A stretch of 8,519 bases of DNA, from positions 1 through 8,519 of the forward strand of contig JAGVHM010000109.1 in assembly GCA_020056545.1 (NCBI GenBank), read 5' to 3'. The notes below the pieces were generated by a model. It searched no databases. It was not told where the DNA came from and was given only the letters and a program-made list of their open reading frames with translations. The translations under genes and the position numbers were made by a program. Of this stretch, positions 1-8,372 are shown in pieces. The stretch's first letter is position 1; every line of letters starts with the position of its first letter. This DNA is from a bacterium. GTDB lineage: Bacteria > Desulfobacterota > Deferrimicrobia > Deferrimicrobiales > Deferrimicrobiaceae.

Positions 1-842
1 AGCGCTTCCTTGGCCAGCGCCACCTCCGCCTCCCCGAGCGGCGAGCCGTGGGCCTCCGCGGTACCCCGCTTGTTGGGGCTGCCGAAGGCGATCTCCGTCC
101 GGACGATCACGAGCGTGGGGCGCTCCCGTTCCGCGAACGCCGCCTCGATCGCCCGGGACAGGCCATCGAGGTCCGTGTTGCCGTCGGCGACGTGGAGAAC
201 GTTCCACCCGTAGGCGCGGAACCTGCCCGCCACGTCTTCGCGAAACGCCAGGTCTGTCGATCCTTCGATCGTGATCCGGTTATCGTCGTAGAAAGCGACA
301 AGGTTCCCCAGCCGGTGGAAACCGGCAAGGGAGGCGGCTTCCGAGGCGACGCCCTCCATCAGGTCGCCGTCCGAGCAGAGGGCCACGACGCGGTGGGACA
401 CTATCTCGTGCCCCGGCCTGTTGAACCACTGCGCCAGCAGCCGGGTGGCCATCGCCATCCCGACCGCGTTCGATATCCCCTGCCCCAAGGGGCCGGTCGT
501 CACCTCCACCCCTGGGGTGTGGCCCGATTCTGGGTGTCCGGGGGTCCTGCTCCCCCACTGCCGGAACTGCCGCAGATCCTCCAGGGAAAGATCGAAGCCG
601 GTGAGATGCAGGAGGGAGTACAGCAGCATCGAAGCGTGCCCGCACGACAGGACGAACCGGTCCCTTCCCGGCCAGTCGGGGTTCCTGGGGTTGTACCGGA
701 GATGGCGGGTCCACAGCAGGTACGAGAGCGGGGCCAGCCCCATCGGCGTCCCGGGGTGCCCCGATCCGGCCTTCTGGACTGCGTCCACCGACAGAAACCT
801 GATCGCGTTGATCGCGCGCGCGGCGAGAGTTCCCTGATCCAC
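1..842 (-). CDS. tkt: Transketolase, N-terminal part (runs off left edge)
   Basis: Transketolase moves two-carbon ketol units between sugar phosphates in the non-oxidative pentose phosphate pathway, using thiamine diphosphate and a divalent metal, in the cytoplasm. Translating the minus strand gives 280 uninterrupted residues matching the family's pyrimidine/diphosphate-binding N-terminal domain. Visible motifs are SGHPG with His29, SCGHAS with His69, PGHPE with His103, TTGPLGQG (115-122), the cofactor/metal motif SDGDLMEG (157-164) followed by YDDN (185-188), and FGSPNKRGT then His265. These line up with E. coli His26, His66, His100 and His261 at a constant offset of 3-4. The start is GTG at 842, with AGGAGG eight bases upstream; another in-frame GTG at 866 lacks a ribosome site. 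The C-terminal half lies outside the window. terC is upstream on the same strand, 73 bases away. Identity is very secure. Confidence 0.96.
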   Translation of the reverse strand, partial: MDQGTLAARAINAIRFLSVDAVQKAGSGHPGTPMGLAPLSYLLWTRHLRYNPRNPDWPGRDRFVLSCGHASMLLYSLLHLTGFDLSLEDLRQFRQWGSRTPGHPESGHTPGVEVTTGPLGQGISNAVGMAMATRLLAQWFNRPGHEIVSHRVVALCSDGDLMEGVASEAASLAGFHRLGNLVAFYDDNRITIEGSTDLAFREDVAGRFRAYGWNVLHVADGNTDLDGLSRAIEAAFAERERPTLVIVRTEIAFGSPNKRGTAEAHGSPLGEAEVALAKEA

Positions 843-850
843 CAGATCAG

Positions 851-856
851 CCTCCT
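851..856 (-). promoter_or_regulatory. Ribosome binding site deciding the GTG start of transketolase
   Basis: A perfect AGGAGG on the minus strand sits eight bases before the GTG at 842. It favours that start over the in-frame GTG at 866, and the resulting N-terminus is within a few residues of the usual family length. Confidence 0.8.
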
Positions 857-875
857 GTATATCCACGGATAATTA

Positions 876-904
876 CGCCCGGTTTTCCCCATCCTTCCCG
901 GGCG
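876..904 (-). terminator. Hairpin between terC and transketolase
   Basis: A perfect 7-base inverted repeat, CGCCCGG with CCGGGCG (876-882 and 898-904), encloses a 15-base loop, just after the terC stop. On the minus strand it is followed only by TAATTATCC rather than a run of T, so it is a weak intrinsic terminator, an attenuator or an mRNA-processing hairpin. The fold is seen in the sequence; the role is inferred. Confidence 0.4.
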
Positions 905-915
905 GCTTCATATTA

Positions 916-1836
916 TCACCGGCGGCGTCGAAGCAACGAGGCGAGGATCGAGCCCCCGAGGAGGAGCACCACCACCGCCAGGGAAAACTTGATGGACACT
1001 GCGTACCAGGCGCCGGCCAGCATCTTCCCCCCGACGAAGAGGAGCACCAGCCCCAGGCCGTACTTGAGGTAATGGAAGCTCTCCATCGCGGCGGAGAGCA
1101 GGAAGAAGAGGGCCCGAAGCCCCAGGATGGCGAAGATGTTCGACGTGTAGACGATGAAGGGGTCCAGGGTCACCCCGAAGATCGCCGGGATGGAATCGAC
1201 GGCGAACACGAGGTCGCTCACCTCGATCACGACGAGCACCGGAAGAAGCGCCGTGGCGTAGAGCTTCCCGTCGATCCTGACCGTAAATCGCCCGCCGTGG
1301 AACTCCTTGACGGTGGGGATGACCTTCCCGAACAGCCGCAAGACCGGGTTCCTTTCCGGGTGAATCTCGGTCCCGTGCCCCAGAAGTATTTTCCCGCCGG
1401 TGAAGAGCAGGAATCCCCCGAAGATGTAGATCACCCAGTGGAACGACGAGATGAGCGCGGAGCCGAGAAGGATGAAGATCGCCCTCATCACCTGGGCCCC
1501 CAGGATCCCCCAGAAGAGAACCCGGTGCTGGCATGCGGCGGGAACGCCGAAGGTCGAAAAGATGAGGATGAAGACGAAGAGATTGTCGACGGACAGGGAC
1601 AGCTCGATCAGGTATCCGGTGAAGAACTCCAGCGCGTGCTGGGCGCCGAAGTAACGGTACACCCCGAAATTGAAAAGCAGGGCGAGCGATACCCAGCCCG
1701 CCGTCCAGGCGAGCGCCTCCCTCGGACGGACCTCGTGCTCTTCCCGGTTGAACACCAGAAGGTCGACCGCCAGGAGAACGAGGACGAACAGGGTGAACCC
1801 GATCCAGAGAAGCGGGGTTCCGATGGATGCCGGCAA
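916..1836 (-). CDS. TerC/Alx-family integral membrane protein
   Basis: This 306-residue polytopic membrane protein belongs to the TerC family, which includes E. coli Alx and TerC and B. subtilis proteins implicated in manganese export and metal supply to secreted enzymes. About eight or nine hydrophobic segments are visible, near 7-29, 44-60, 75-97, 105-130, 131-150, 193-222, 229-252, 258-275 and 280-302. Two family signatures with acidic residues inside membrane segments are present: ELSLSVDNLFVF (Glu79, Asp84) and EVSDLVFAVDSIPAI (Glu205, Asp208, Asp214). The C-terminus ends in four arginines. The length is close to Alx (about 320). The start is TTG at 1836, chosen because AAGGAGA lies just upstream and MPASIG leads straight into the first membrane segment. 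mntP lies 119 bases upstream on the same strand, supporting a metal-efflux role. Tellurite resistance should not be assumed from the family name. Confidence 0.93.
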   Translation of the reverse strand: MPASIGTPLLWIGFTLFVLVLLAVDLLVFNREEHEVRPREALAWTAGWVSLALLFNFGVYRYFGAQHALEFFTGYLIELSLSVDNLFVFILIFSTFGVPAACQHRVLFWGILGAQVMRAIFILLGSALISSFHWVIYIFGGFLLFTGGKILLGHGTEIHPERNPVLRLFGKVIPTVKEFHGGRFTVRIDGKLYATALLPVLVVIEVSDLVFAVDSIPAIFGVTLDPFIVYTSNIFAILGLRALFFLLSAAMESFHYLKYGLGLVLLFVGGKMLAGAWYAVSIKFSLAVVVLLLGGSILASLLRRRR

Positions 1837-1840
1837 CGGA

Positions 1841-1847
1841 TCTCCTT
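1841..1847 (-). promoter_or_regulatory. Ribosome binding site for the TTG start of terC
   Basis: AAGGAGA on the minus strand lies four to five bases before TTG at 1836. No in-frame ATG lies nearby with a comparable site, so this decides the unusual start codon. Confidence 0.75.
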
Positions 1848-1870
1848 CGGTTTTCCTTCAAGCCTGTAAG

Positions 1871-1899
1871 ATCATACTTCCAACGTGAGGGTTCCGGAA
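1871..1899 (-). promoter_or_regulatory. Possible terC promoter
   Basis: The minus strand shows TATGAT (1871-1876; five of six bases of the sigma-70 -10 consensus), 35 bases before the terC start codon. A poor -35 candidate, TTCCGG (1894-1899), lies 17 bases further upstream. The -10 alone is persuasive; treat this as a candidate only. Confidence 0.3.
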
Positions 1900-1919
1900 G
1901 CGGGTGATGATAGTTCGGG

Positions 1920-1953
1920 AAAAATTTCTCGCATCGAGCGGTACGGGGATGCG
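1920..1953 (-). terminator. Weak terminator-like hairpin after mntP
   Basis: Immediately after the mntP stop, CGCATC and GATGCG (1948-1953 and 1930-1935) can pair around a 12-base loop. On the minus strand the hairpin is followed by AGAAA and then five T residues (1924-1920). The stem is short and the T run is offset, so termination would be partial at best and read-through into terC is possible. Confidence 0.35.
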
Positions 1954-1955
1954 GG

Positions 1956-2558
1956 TTAACGGAGCTGGAGATGCTGCAACAGTATCTTGACGCCTATCCC
2001 GACGAGGATCAGGCCCCCGGCGATCTCCATTTTCCGGCCGAACCTCTGCCCCAGGGGTGCTCCCAGACGCAACCCCACCGCGGTGAGGGCGGCGGCGACC
2101 AGCCCGATCACAACCGAGGGATACCAGATCTCGATGCGAAGCACCCCCAGGCTCAACCCCACCGCCAGCGCGTCCATGCTCGTGGCCACCGAAAGAAGGA
2201 CGAGGGATCTTCCCCGCGTGGGATCGGATCCCTTTTTCTCCTTGTCGTTCCCGCATAAGGCTTCGTAGATCATCTTCGCCCCGATGAAGGCAAGCAGGCC
2301 GAAGGCCAGCCAGTGGTCGTAGCCGGAGATGTACCGCTCCACGGAGAGCCCCGCAAGCCAGCCGATCACCGGCATCAGGAACTGGAAGAGGCCAAAATGG
2401 AACGAAAGGCGGAATGTCTGCCGGCCGGAGACGTTCCCCAGCACAACGCCCGTCGCGATGGCGACCGCCAGAGCGTCCATCGCCAACCCCACGGCGATCG
2501 CGAGAAGAGTGAGCGTGTCTACGAAAACACCCCTGTTTACGGATGGCGTGAGCATCAT
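1956..2558 (-). CDS. mntP: MntP-family manganese exporter
   Basis: MntP proteins are small inner-membrane exporters that remove excess manganese. The 200 residues contain six hydrophobic segments in two similar halves. Each half has the family's intramembrane Asp motif: GLAMDALAV (Asp28) and [14 protein letters not shown] (Asp129), the counterparts of the functionally important aspartates of E. coli MntP. A charged cytoplasmic linker ([14 protein letters not shown], about 104-117) separates the halves. The start is uncertain. ATG at 2558 (MMLTPS) is chosen; ATG at 2555 follows immediately and ATG at 2579 (MIERHG) would add seven residues. None has a strong ribosome site, and family members usually begin about ten residues later, where no start codon exists. 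The reading frame stays open far upstream, antisense to aconitase, but that is a composition artefact. terC follows on the same strand; aconitase diverges closely upstream. Confidence 0.93.
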   Translation of the reverse strand: MMLTPSVNRGVFVDTLTLLAIAVGLAMDALAVAIATGVVLGNVSGRQTFRLSFHFGLFQFLMPVIGWLAGLSVERYISGYDHWLAFGLLAFIGAKMIYEALCGNDKEKKGSDPTRGRSLVLLSVATSMDALAVGLSLGVLRIEIWYPSVVIGLVAAALTAVGLRLGAPLGQRFGRKMEIAGGLILVGIGVKILLQHLQLR

Positions 2559-2601
2559 GGTACCATGTCTTTCTATCATCGGATTCCAGGGGGCGCCCGC
2601 C

Positions 2602-5381
2602 ATGGTTAAACACCCGGACAGCTTCGGCGCCAGGGCCCGCAGGACGATCGGCTCGGTCCCCTGCGAGGTCTTCCGCCTCGACGCGCTCGAAAAACGCGTA
2701 AGGGGTTCCGTCTCCCGTCTCCCCTTCTCGATCAAGATACTGCTTGAAAACCTGCTGCGGTGGGAGGACGGGGCCACCGTTCGCGCGGAGGACATCAAGG
2801 CTCTGGCACGGTGGTCTCCCCGGAAGACGTCGGAACGGGAGATCGCCTTCCGCCCCGCCCGCGTGCTGCTGCAGGATTTCACTGGCGTGCCGGCGCTGGT
2901 GGACCTCGCCGCCATGCGGGATGCCGCGCTGCGGATGGGCGGTGATCCGAAAGGGATCAATCCCCTAATGCCGGCGGACCTCGTCATCGACCATTCCGTC
3001 CAGGTGGACCATTTCGGAACGCGCGAATCCTTCGCGGCCAACGTGGCAAGGGAATACGAGCGTAACGGCGAGCGGTACGCTTTCCTGCGCTGGGGGCAGA
3101 ATGCCTTCCGGAACCTGCGCGTGGTCCCGCCGGGGACCGGCATCTGCCACCAGGTGAACCTCGAATACCTGGCCCCCGTGGTTTTCCGCAGGAAGGCGCG
3201 GGGCGTTTTCCAGGCGTATCCGGACACGCTCCTTGGCACCGATTCCCACACCCCGATGATCAACGGGCTGGGCGTTGTGGGCTGGGGTGTGGCGGCATCG
3301 AAGCGGAAGCGGCGATGCTGGGCCAGCCGGTCTCCATGCTGATCCCCGAAGTGGTGGGCTTCCGGCTCTCCGGGCAGTTGCCCGAGGGGGCCACGGCGAC
3401 GGACCTCGTCCTGACGGTTACGCAGATGCTGCGGGCAAAGGGGGTCGTGGGAAAGTTCGTGGAGTTTTACGGGGCCGGCCTTTCCTCTCTCTCGGTGGCC
3501 GACAGGGCGACGATCTCCAACATGTCGCCCGAGTACGGAGCCACGATCGGCTACTTCCCCGTGGACCACGAGACCCTGTCCTACCTGAGGTTCACCGGGC
3601 GCAGCGCCGCGCAGGTGAAGCTGGTGGAGACATATTGCAAGATCCAGGGCCTGTTCCGCACGGACGCCACGCCCGATCCGGTCTTCTCGGACCGGCTTTC
3701 CCTGGACCTTTCCGATGTACGGCCGTGCCTCGCCGGTCCGAAGCGCCCGCAGGACCGCGTCCCACTGGACGGTGTGGGGGAATCCTTCAGGAAAGCGCTC
3801 GCCGGATGGGGGAAAGCTCCCGCGCCGGCCGCCGCGGAAAACCATGGCATATGGCACGCGGAAGGGGGGGCGACTCCCGGTCATCATGCATCGGCCTCGG
3901 GGAAAGCCGCCGGAGGAGGAATCCCCGTTACTCACGGGGGGCAATCGTTCCGGCTCGAGGACGGCGCCGTCGTCATCGCGGCGGTCACCAGCTGTACGAA
4001 CACTTCCAACCCTTCCGTCATGGTCGGGGCCGGCCTCGTCGCGAAGAAGGCGGTGGAGCGGGGGCTGCGGACCCGCCCGTGGATAAAGACCAGTTTCGCC
4101 CCCGGCTCGAAGGTCGTGACGCGCTACCTCGACCGCGCAGGCCTGACGCCCTACCTCGAGGGTCTGGGGTTCCACCTGACGGGATACGGATGCACCACCT
4201 GCATCGGTAATTCCGGGCCGCTTCCGAGGTCGATCGAGCAGGCGATCCAGGAGGGAAACCTCGCCGTCGCTTCCGTCCTGTCGGGGAACAGGAACTTCGA
4301 GGGGAGGATCCATCCGCTGTGTCGCGCCAACTACCTCGCCTCTCCGCCGCTTGTCGTCGCGTACGCGCTCGCGGGAACCGTGGACATCGACCTGTCCCGG
4401 GATCCTGTGGGACACGACCCGAACGGAGCCCCGGTCTTCCTTAAGGAGATATGGCCCACGCCGGAAGAGATTCAACGGACGGTCCGCGGCAGCATCGGCT
4501 CCGGGATGTTCCGGAAGGAGTACGCGGCGGTGTTCACAGGGGACGCGGCGTGGAAAGATCTTCCGGTGCCGCTGGAGGAATGCTTCGCCTGGAAAGATTC
4601 CTCCACCTACGTAAAACACCCGCCGTTTTTCGAGAACCTCCCCTTCGTTCCCGCATCCCGCGGCGATCTGTCGGGCCTGCGGGTGCTGGCCGTGCTGGGC
4701 GACTCGGTGACCACCGATCATATCTCTCCAGCCGGCGACATCCCTCCCGACAGCCCCGCCGGGCGGTATCTCATGGAGCACGGCGTGAGGAAGGAGGACT
4801 TCAATTCCTACGGCAGCCGACGGGGGAACCACGAGGTGATGATGCGCGGGACGTTCGCCAACATACGGCTGCGCAATCTCCTCGCGCCGGGGACCGAGGG
4901 CGGGTGGACGGTCCACCTGCCGGACGGTGAGGTTGCCACGATCTACGACGCCTCGATGCGCTACGCGCTGGAAGGGGTCCCGCTCCTGATCCTGGCGGGA
5001 AAGGAGTACGGCTCAGGCTCCTCCCGCGACTGGGCGGCCAAGGGCCCGATGCTGCTGGGCGTCCAGGCGGTCCTCGCGGATAGCTTCGAGCGGATCCACC
5101 GGAGCAACCTCGTCGGGATGGGAATCCTGCCGCTGACGTTCGCCGACGGGGCCACCCGCGAGTCGCTCGGGCTTACGGGAAAGGAGTTGTTCTCGGTGGA
5201 GGGGATATCGGGGGGAATCTCTCCGCGGAAACGGATGACCGTGCGCGCGGGCTTCGACGGGAGGGAAACTTCCTTCCCGGCGATCGCGCGCATCGACACC
5301 CCCGAGGAGGTCCGCTACTACCTCCACGGCGGAATCCTGCCGTACGTGCTGCGGCGGCTCATCGGGGCGGGAAAAGAATAG
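2602..5381 (+). CDS. acnA: Aconitate hydratase A, interrupted by an apparent one-base frameshift
   Basis: Aconitase isomerises citrate to isocitrate through a labile [4Fe-4S] cluster in the cytoplasmic TCA cycle. The N-terminal part (2602 to about 3291, 230 codons) is in one frame; the rest continues in another frame to TAG at 5379-5381. At the join the family sequence [20 protein letters not shown] is broken: the bases read GTG-GC-GGC where GTG-GGC-GGC is expected, so one G is missing. Repaired, the protein is about 926 residues, against about 890 for E. coli AcnA. Cluster ligands are Cys465 ([10 protein letters not shown]), Cys531 and Cys534 ([10 protein letters not shown]), with family spacing. 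The swivel domain shows [33 protein letters not shown] and [17 protein letters not shown]. The extra length is mostly an Ala/Gly/His-rich linker before the cluster domain. Unrepaired, translation stops at 3342 after 246 residues. The start ATG has a GGGGG-type ribosome site eight bases upstream. Sequencing error is the likeliest explanation of the break. Confidence 0.95.
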
Positions 5382-5388
5382 CCGCGAG

Positions 5389-5434
5389 GAGACGGCACAC
5401 TGGTGCACCGTCTCGCAAATACACGGTGCACTGG
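5389..5434. terminator. Overlapping hairpins between convergent acnA and acuB-like genes
   Basis: Two mutually exclusive stems fill the 54-base convergent gap. GAGACGG (5389-5395) pairs with CCGTCTC (5408-5414), and GTGCACCGT (5403-5411) pairs perfectly with ACGGTGCAC (5423-5431) around an 11-base loop, extendable to 12 pairs with two wobbles. Neither strand has a clear T run after the stem. The position suggests a bidirectional transcription end or RNA 3' end protection. Confidence 0.45.
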
Positions 5435-5435
5435 C

Positions 5436-6068
5436 CTACGAGAAGTCGGCCGTCCCCATCACATCGAAGTGCCGCGCTCGCAGCTCCGAAATGACCTTCG
5501 GCCCGTCGATCGTGTCGAGCCGCAGGAGCGCGACCATCCCGTCCGACCCTTTCCGCGGCGTGATAATGCAGCTGCGGACCCGGGCCGACATCCCATCAAG
5601 CAAGGCGACCAGCTCCTCGAACCTCTTCATGTTCCCTGGAAGGGAAACCTCGATCCGCAGGCCCACTTCGTCGAGGTTAAGAACATCGATCACGGCGTTC
5701 AGCAGGTCGATCTTGGTTATGATGCCGACCAGCCGGTCCCCGGACAGCACCGGCAGGGCCCCGAACTTCTTCCTGCGGATGATCAGGAGCGCGTCCTCCA
5801 CCGCGTCCTCCGGCGTGAGCGACCAGACTTCGGTCTTCATCACCTCGCGCACCCGCCTTTCCGGCGGCTTCATCCCGTCCGCGGTCGGCTCTCCCGTCAG
5901 CGAGACGTTGCGCATGTCGGTGTCGGTGACGATTCCGACGAGCTTTCCGCCCTCCAACACGGGAAGGTGGTTGATCCGGAACTCCCGCATGATCCCGGCC
6001 GCCTTCGACAGCGTGTCCTCTGGGGACACCGTCTTCGGGTCCTTCGTCATCCGCCTGCCTACGAGCAT
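5436..6068 (-). CDS. AcuB-like protein: CBS domain pair plus C-terminal ACT-like domain
   Basis: The 210-residue soluble protein has two CBS motifs. The first is about 1-57 (RRMTKDPKTVSPEDTL through GIVTDTDM) and the second about 74-131 (VREVMKTEVWSLTPEDAV through GIITKIDLL). An ACT-like segment follows (about 136-205, GLRIEVSLPGN onward). This order and length match B. subtilis AcuB (about 214 residues), named from the acetoin-utilisation locus. CBS pairs usually bind adenosine nucleotides and regulate partner proteins, so a cytoplasmic energy- or ligand-sensing role is likely, but the partner is unknown. No acuA or acuC is nearby, so an acetoin role cannot be claimed. Start ATG 6068 is preceded by a GGGGAGG ribosome site. 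The gene is convergent with acnA and divergent from the exported CXXCH protein. Confidence 0.88.
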   Translation of the reverse strand: MLVGRRMTKDPKTVSPEDTLSKAAGIMREFRINHLPVLEGGKLVGIVTDTDMRNVSLTGEPTADGMKPPERRVREVMKTEVWSLTPEDAVEDALLIIRRKKFGALPVLSGDRLVGIITKIDLLNAVIDVLNLDEVGLRIEVSLPGNMKRFEELVALLDGMSARVRSCIITPRKGSDGMVALLRLDTIDGPKVISELRARHFDVMGTADFS

Positions 6069-6141
6069 GCTTCCTCCCCTTTCCCGTCCGCGTCTCCCGT
6101 CGTGGCCCGGCGCCCGGTCCCGTAGATATGCCTGCAGGACC

Positions 6142-6169
6142 CCGGCGCTCTCATTATATTCCGGCGCTC
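6142..6169 (-). promoter_or_regulatory. TATAAT box flanked by 9-base direct repeats upstream of the acuB-like gene
   Basis: On the minus strand a perfect TATAAT (6158-6153) lies 84 bases before the start codon. It is bracketed by two identical copies of CCGGCGCTC (plus-strand reading, 6142-6150 and 6161-6169), 19 bases apart. No good -35 element is visible at the usual distance, which suggests activator dependence. The repeats could be a regulator's binding half-sites; this is inferred. Confidence 0.45.
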
Positions 6170-6194
6170 CGGATGCCGCACGGGAAAGCTTTCG

Positions 6195-6221
6195 TTGGAG
6201 CGGGGAAAGGCGTGAGATAAT
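6195..6221 (+). promoter_or_regulatory. Extended -10 promoter candidate for the CXXCH protein gene
   Basis: TGAGATAAT (6213-6221) gives an extended -10 element, TGN plus GATAAT. A TTGGAG hexamer (6195-6200) lies 15 bases upstream, shorter than the usual 17. A transcript from here would have a leader of about 70 bases ending in a strong ribosome site. Confidence 0.45.
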
Positions 6222-6296
6222 AAGTCTGTCAGGTTTTATTTACATCGGCGTTTCCGACCGGCTGCCGCCCGACAACAACCAAAGGAGGATCCCATC

Positions 6297-6806
6297 ATGA
6301 AGAGGACGTATCTGAGACCGGCGATGGCTCTTGCCGCGGCGCTTTTCACGCTCCTGTGCTTTCCCCGGCTTTCGGCGGCGAAGGCGGCTTTTTCGGCCAA
6401 GGAGGGGAAGCCATGCGCTTTCTGCCATGTCGGGAAGACGTCCGACGTGAAATTCACGAAGGCGGGTGAATTTTACTCAGGCAAACACACGCTTGCCGGG
6501 TTTGCGGAAGGAACGAGCGAGGCCAAACCGGCGGCGGGAAAACCCGCGATGATGGAGGGGATGAAGAAGCACATGGAGGAGGTTCGCAAGAGCGTCGCCG
6601 CCCTCCGCGCGCACGAGAAAACGATGGAAGGGATCACCGACCCGGCTGAGTTCCGGAAGGCGGCCATCGAGCACTTCCGCATGCAGGACGACCTCCAGGA
6701 GTCCCACGTGAAGCACATGGAGTCGATGATGGGGGGCGGGGGGCCAGGGCACCGGCATAGCGGGCAGGGCTGCCAGGAGCCGTGCAAGGATTGCCCGAAT
6801 AAATAA
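6297..6806 (+). CDS. Exported small CXXCH (monohaem c-type) protein with Met/His-rich helices and Cys-rich tail
   Basis: The 169-residue protein starts at ATG 6297, with AAAGGAGG eight bases upstream. A Sec signal peptide is clear: MKRTYLRP, then a hydrophobic stretch (about 9-22), then cleavage near residues 27-30. The mature N-terminus has one CAFCH motif (Cys40, Cys43, His44), the covalent haem c attachment pattern, within GKPCAFCHVGKTSDVKFTKAGEFY. This resembles periplasmic proteins with a CxxCHV...LtxxGxxF pattern. Residues 85-145 are charged and helical, rich in Met and His. A glycine stretch with HRH follows, then a tail with Cys159, Cys163 and Cys166. The tail lacks a CXXCH and could bind metal or form disulfides. 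Cys21 is not in a lipobox. A periplasmic redox or metal-handling role is plausible; the specific function is unknown. The gene stands alone between two oppositely oriented genes. Confidence 0.82.
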   Translation: MKRTYLRPAMALAAALFTLLCFPRLSAAKAAFSAKEGKPCAFCHVGKTSDVKFTKAGEFYSGKHTLAGFAEGTSEAKPAAGKPAMMEGMKKHMEEVRKSVAALRAHEKTMEGITDPAEFRKAAIEHFRMQDDLQESHVKHMESMMGGGGPGHRHSGQGCQEPCKDCPNK

Positions 6807-6828
6807 GCGGACGATCGCGCCGAAAAGA

Positions 6829-6862
6829 AGAGGGGCCACACCCTGGCGGACGCAGCCCCTTT
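6829..6862. terminator. Bidirectional terminator-like hairpin between the CXXCH gene and gdhA
   Basis: AGGGGC (6831-6836) pairs with GCCCCT (6855-6860) around an 18-base loop, extendable by a G-T and an A-T pair. On the minus strand the stem is followed by CTTCTTTTC, a reasonable T-rich tail for ending gdhA. On the plus strand only TTTCCCC follows. It lies in the gap between two convergent genes, where a shared terminator is expected. Confidence 0.55.
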
Positions 6863-6924
6863 CCCCGTACCGGGAACATTCCTGATCTTTGCGTCGTTTA
6901 TCGCGAGGAGTGTCCCCGCCTGCG

Positions 6925-8286
<1,362 letters not shown>

Positions 8287-8304
8287 CTAGGGCCGACCTT
8301 ATTT

Positions 8305-8322
8305 GGCGCCCACGCGGGCGCC
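8305..8322 (-). promoter_or_regulatory. Perfect GGCGCCC stem-loop in the gdhA leader
   Basis: GGCGCCC (8305-8311) and GGGCGCC (8316-8322) form a perfect 7-pair GC stem with a 4-base loop, 37 bases upstream of the gdhA start. It lies just downstream of the candidate transcription start, so it could be a leader hairpin affecting mRNA stability or an operator with dyad symmetry. The role is inferred. Confidence 0.45.
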
Positions 8323-8334
8323 TCCCACGGACCG

Positions 8335-8362
8335 ACTTTACCCGTTCCCCTCCCCCGGTCAA
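8335..8362 (-). promoter_or_regulatory. gdhA: Candidate sigma-70 promoter of gdhA
   Basis: On the minus strand TTGACC (8362-8357; five of six consensus bases) is followed after 16 bases by TAAAGT (8340-8335; four of six). Transcription would begin near 8328, giving a leader of about 60 bases that includes the GGCGCCC stem-loop and the AGGAGG ribosome site. Confidence 0.5.
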
Positions 8363-8372
8363 GACAAGAAAG

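Noticed and set aside
48..872. A 274-codon plus-strand open frame opposite transketolase
   Set aside because: The minus-strand GTG-initiated frame is transketolase with every N-terminal motif in place; the plus frame is its shadow.
1072..1869. A 265-codon plus-strand open frame opposite terC
   Set aside because: A highly charged Glu/Asp/Arg string typical of the complement of hydrophobic membrane codons; no domain and no ribosome site seen.
3275..3300. Programmed -1 ribosomal frameshifting as the explanation of the acnA break
   Set aside because: A -1 shift would give the right amino acids, but there is no slippery heptamer and aconitases are not known to use recoding here. A one-base deletion or read error is simpler.
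1956..4916. A 986-codon open frame on the minus strand extending upstream of mntP through the acnA region
   Set aside because: Only its C-terminal 200 residues look like a protein (MntP). The rest is Arg/Pro/Gly-rich antisense translation of conserved aconitase codons, an expected artefact of high GC.
6872..6882. Short palindrome GGAACATTCC downstream of the CXXCH gene
   Set aside because: Too short, inside a convergent gap after the terminator-like hairpin, with no nearby start it could control.
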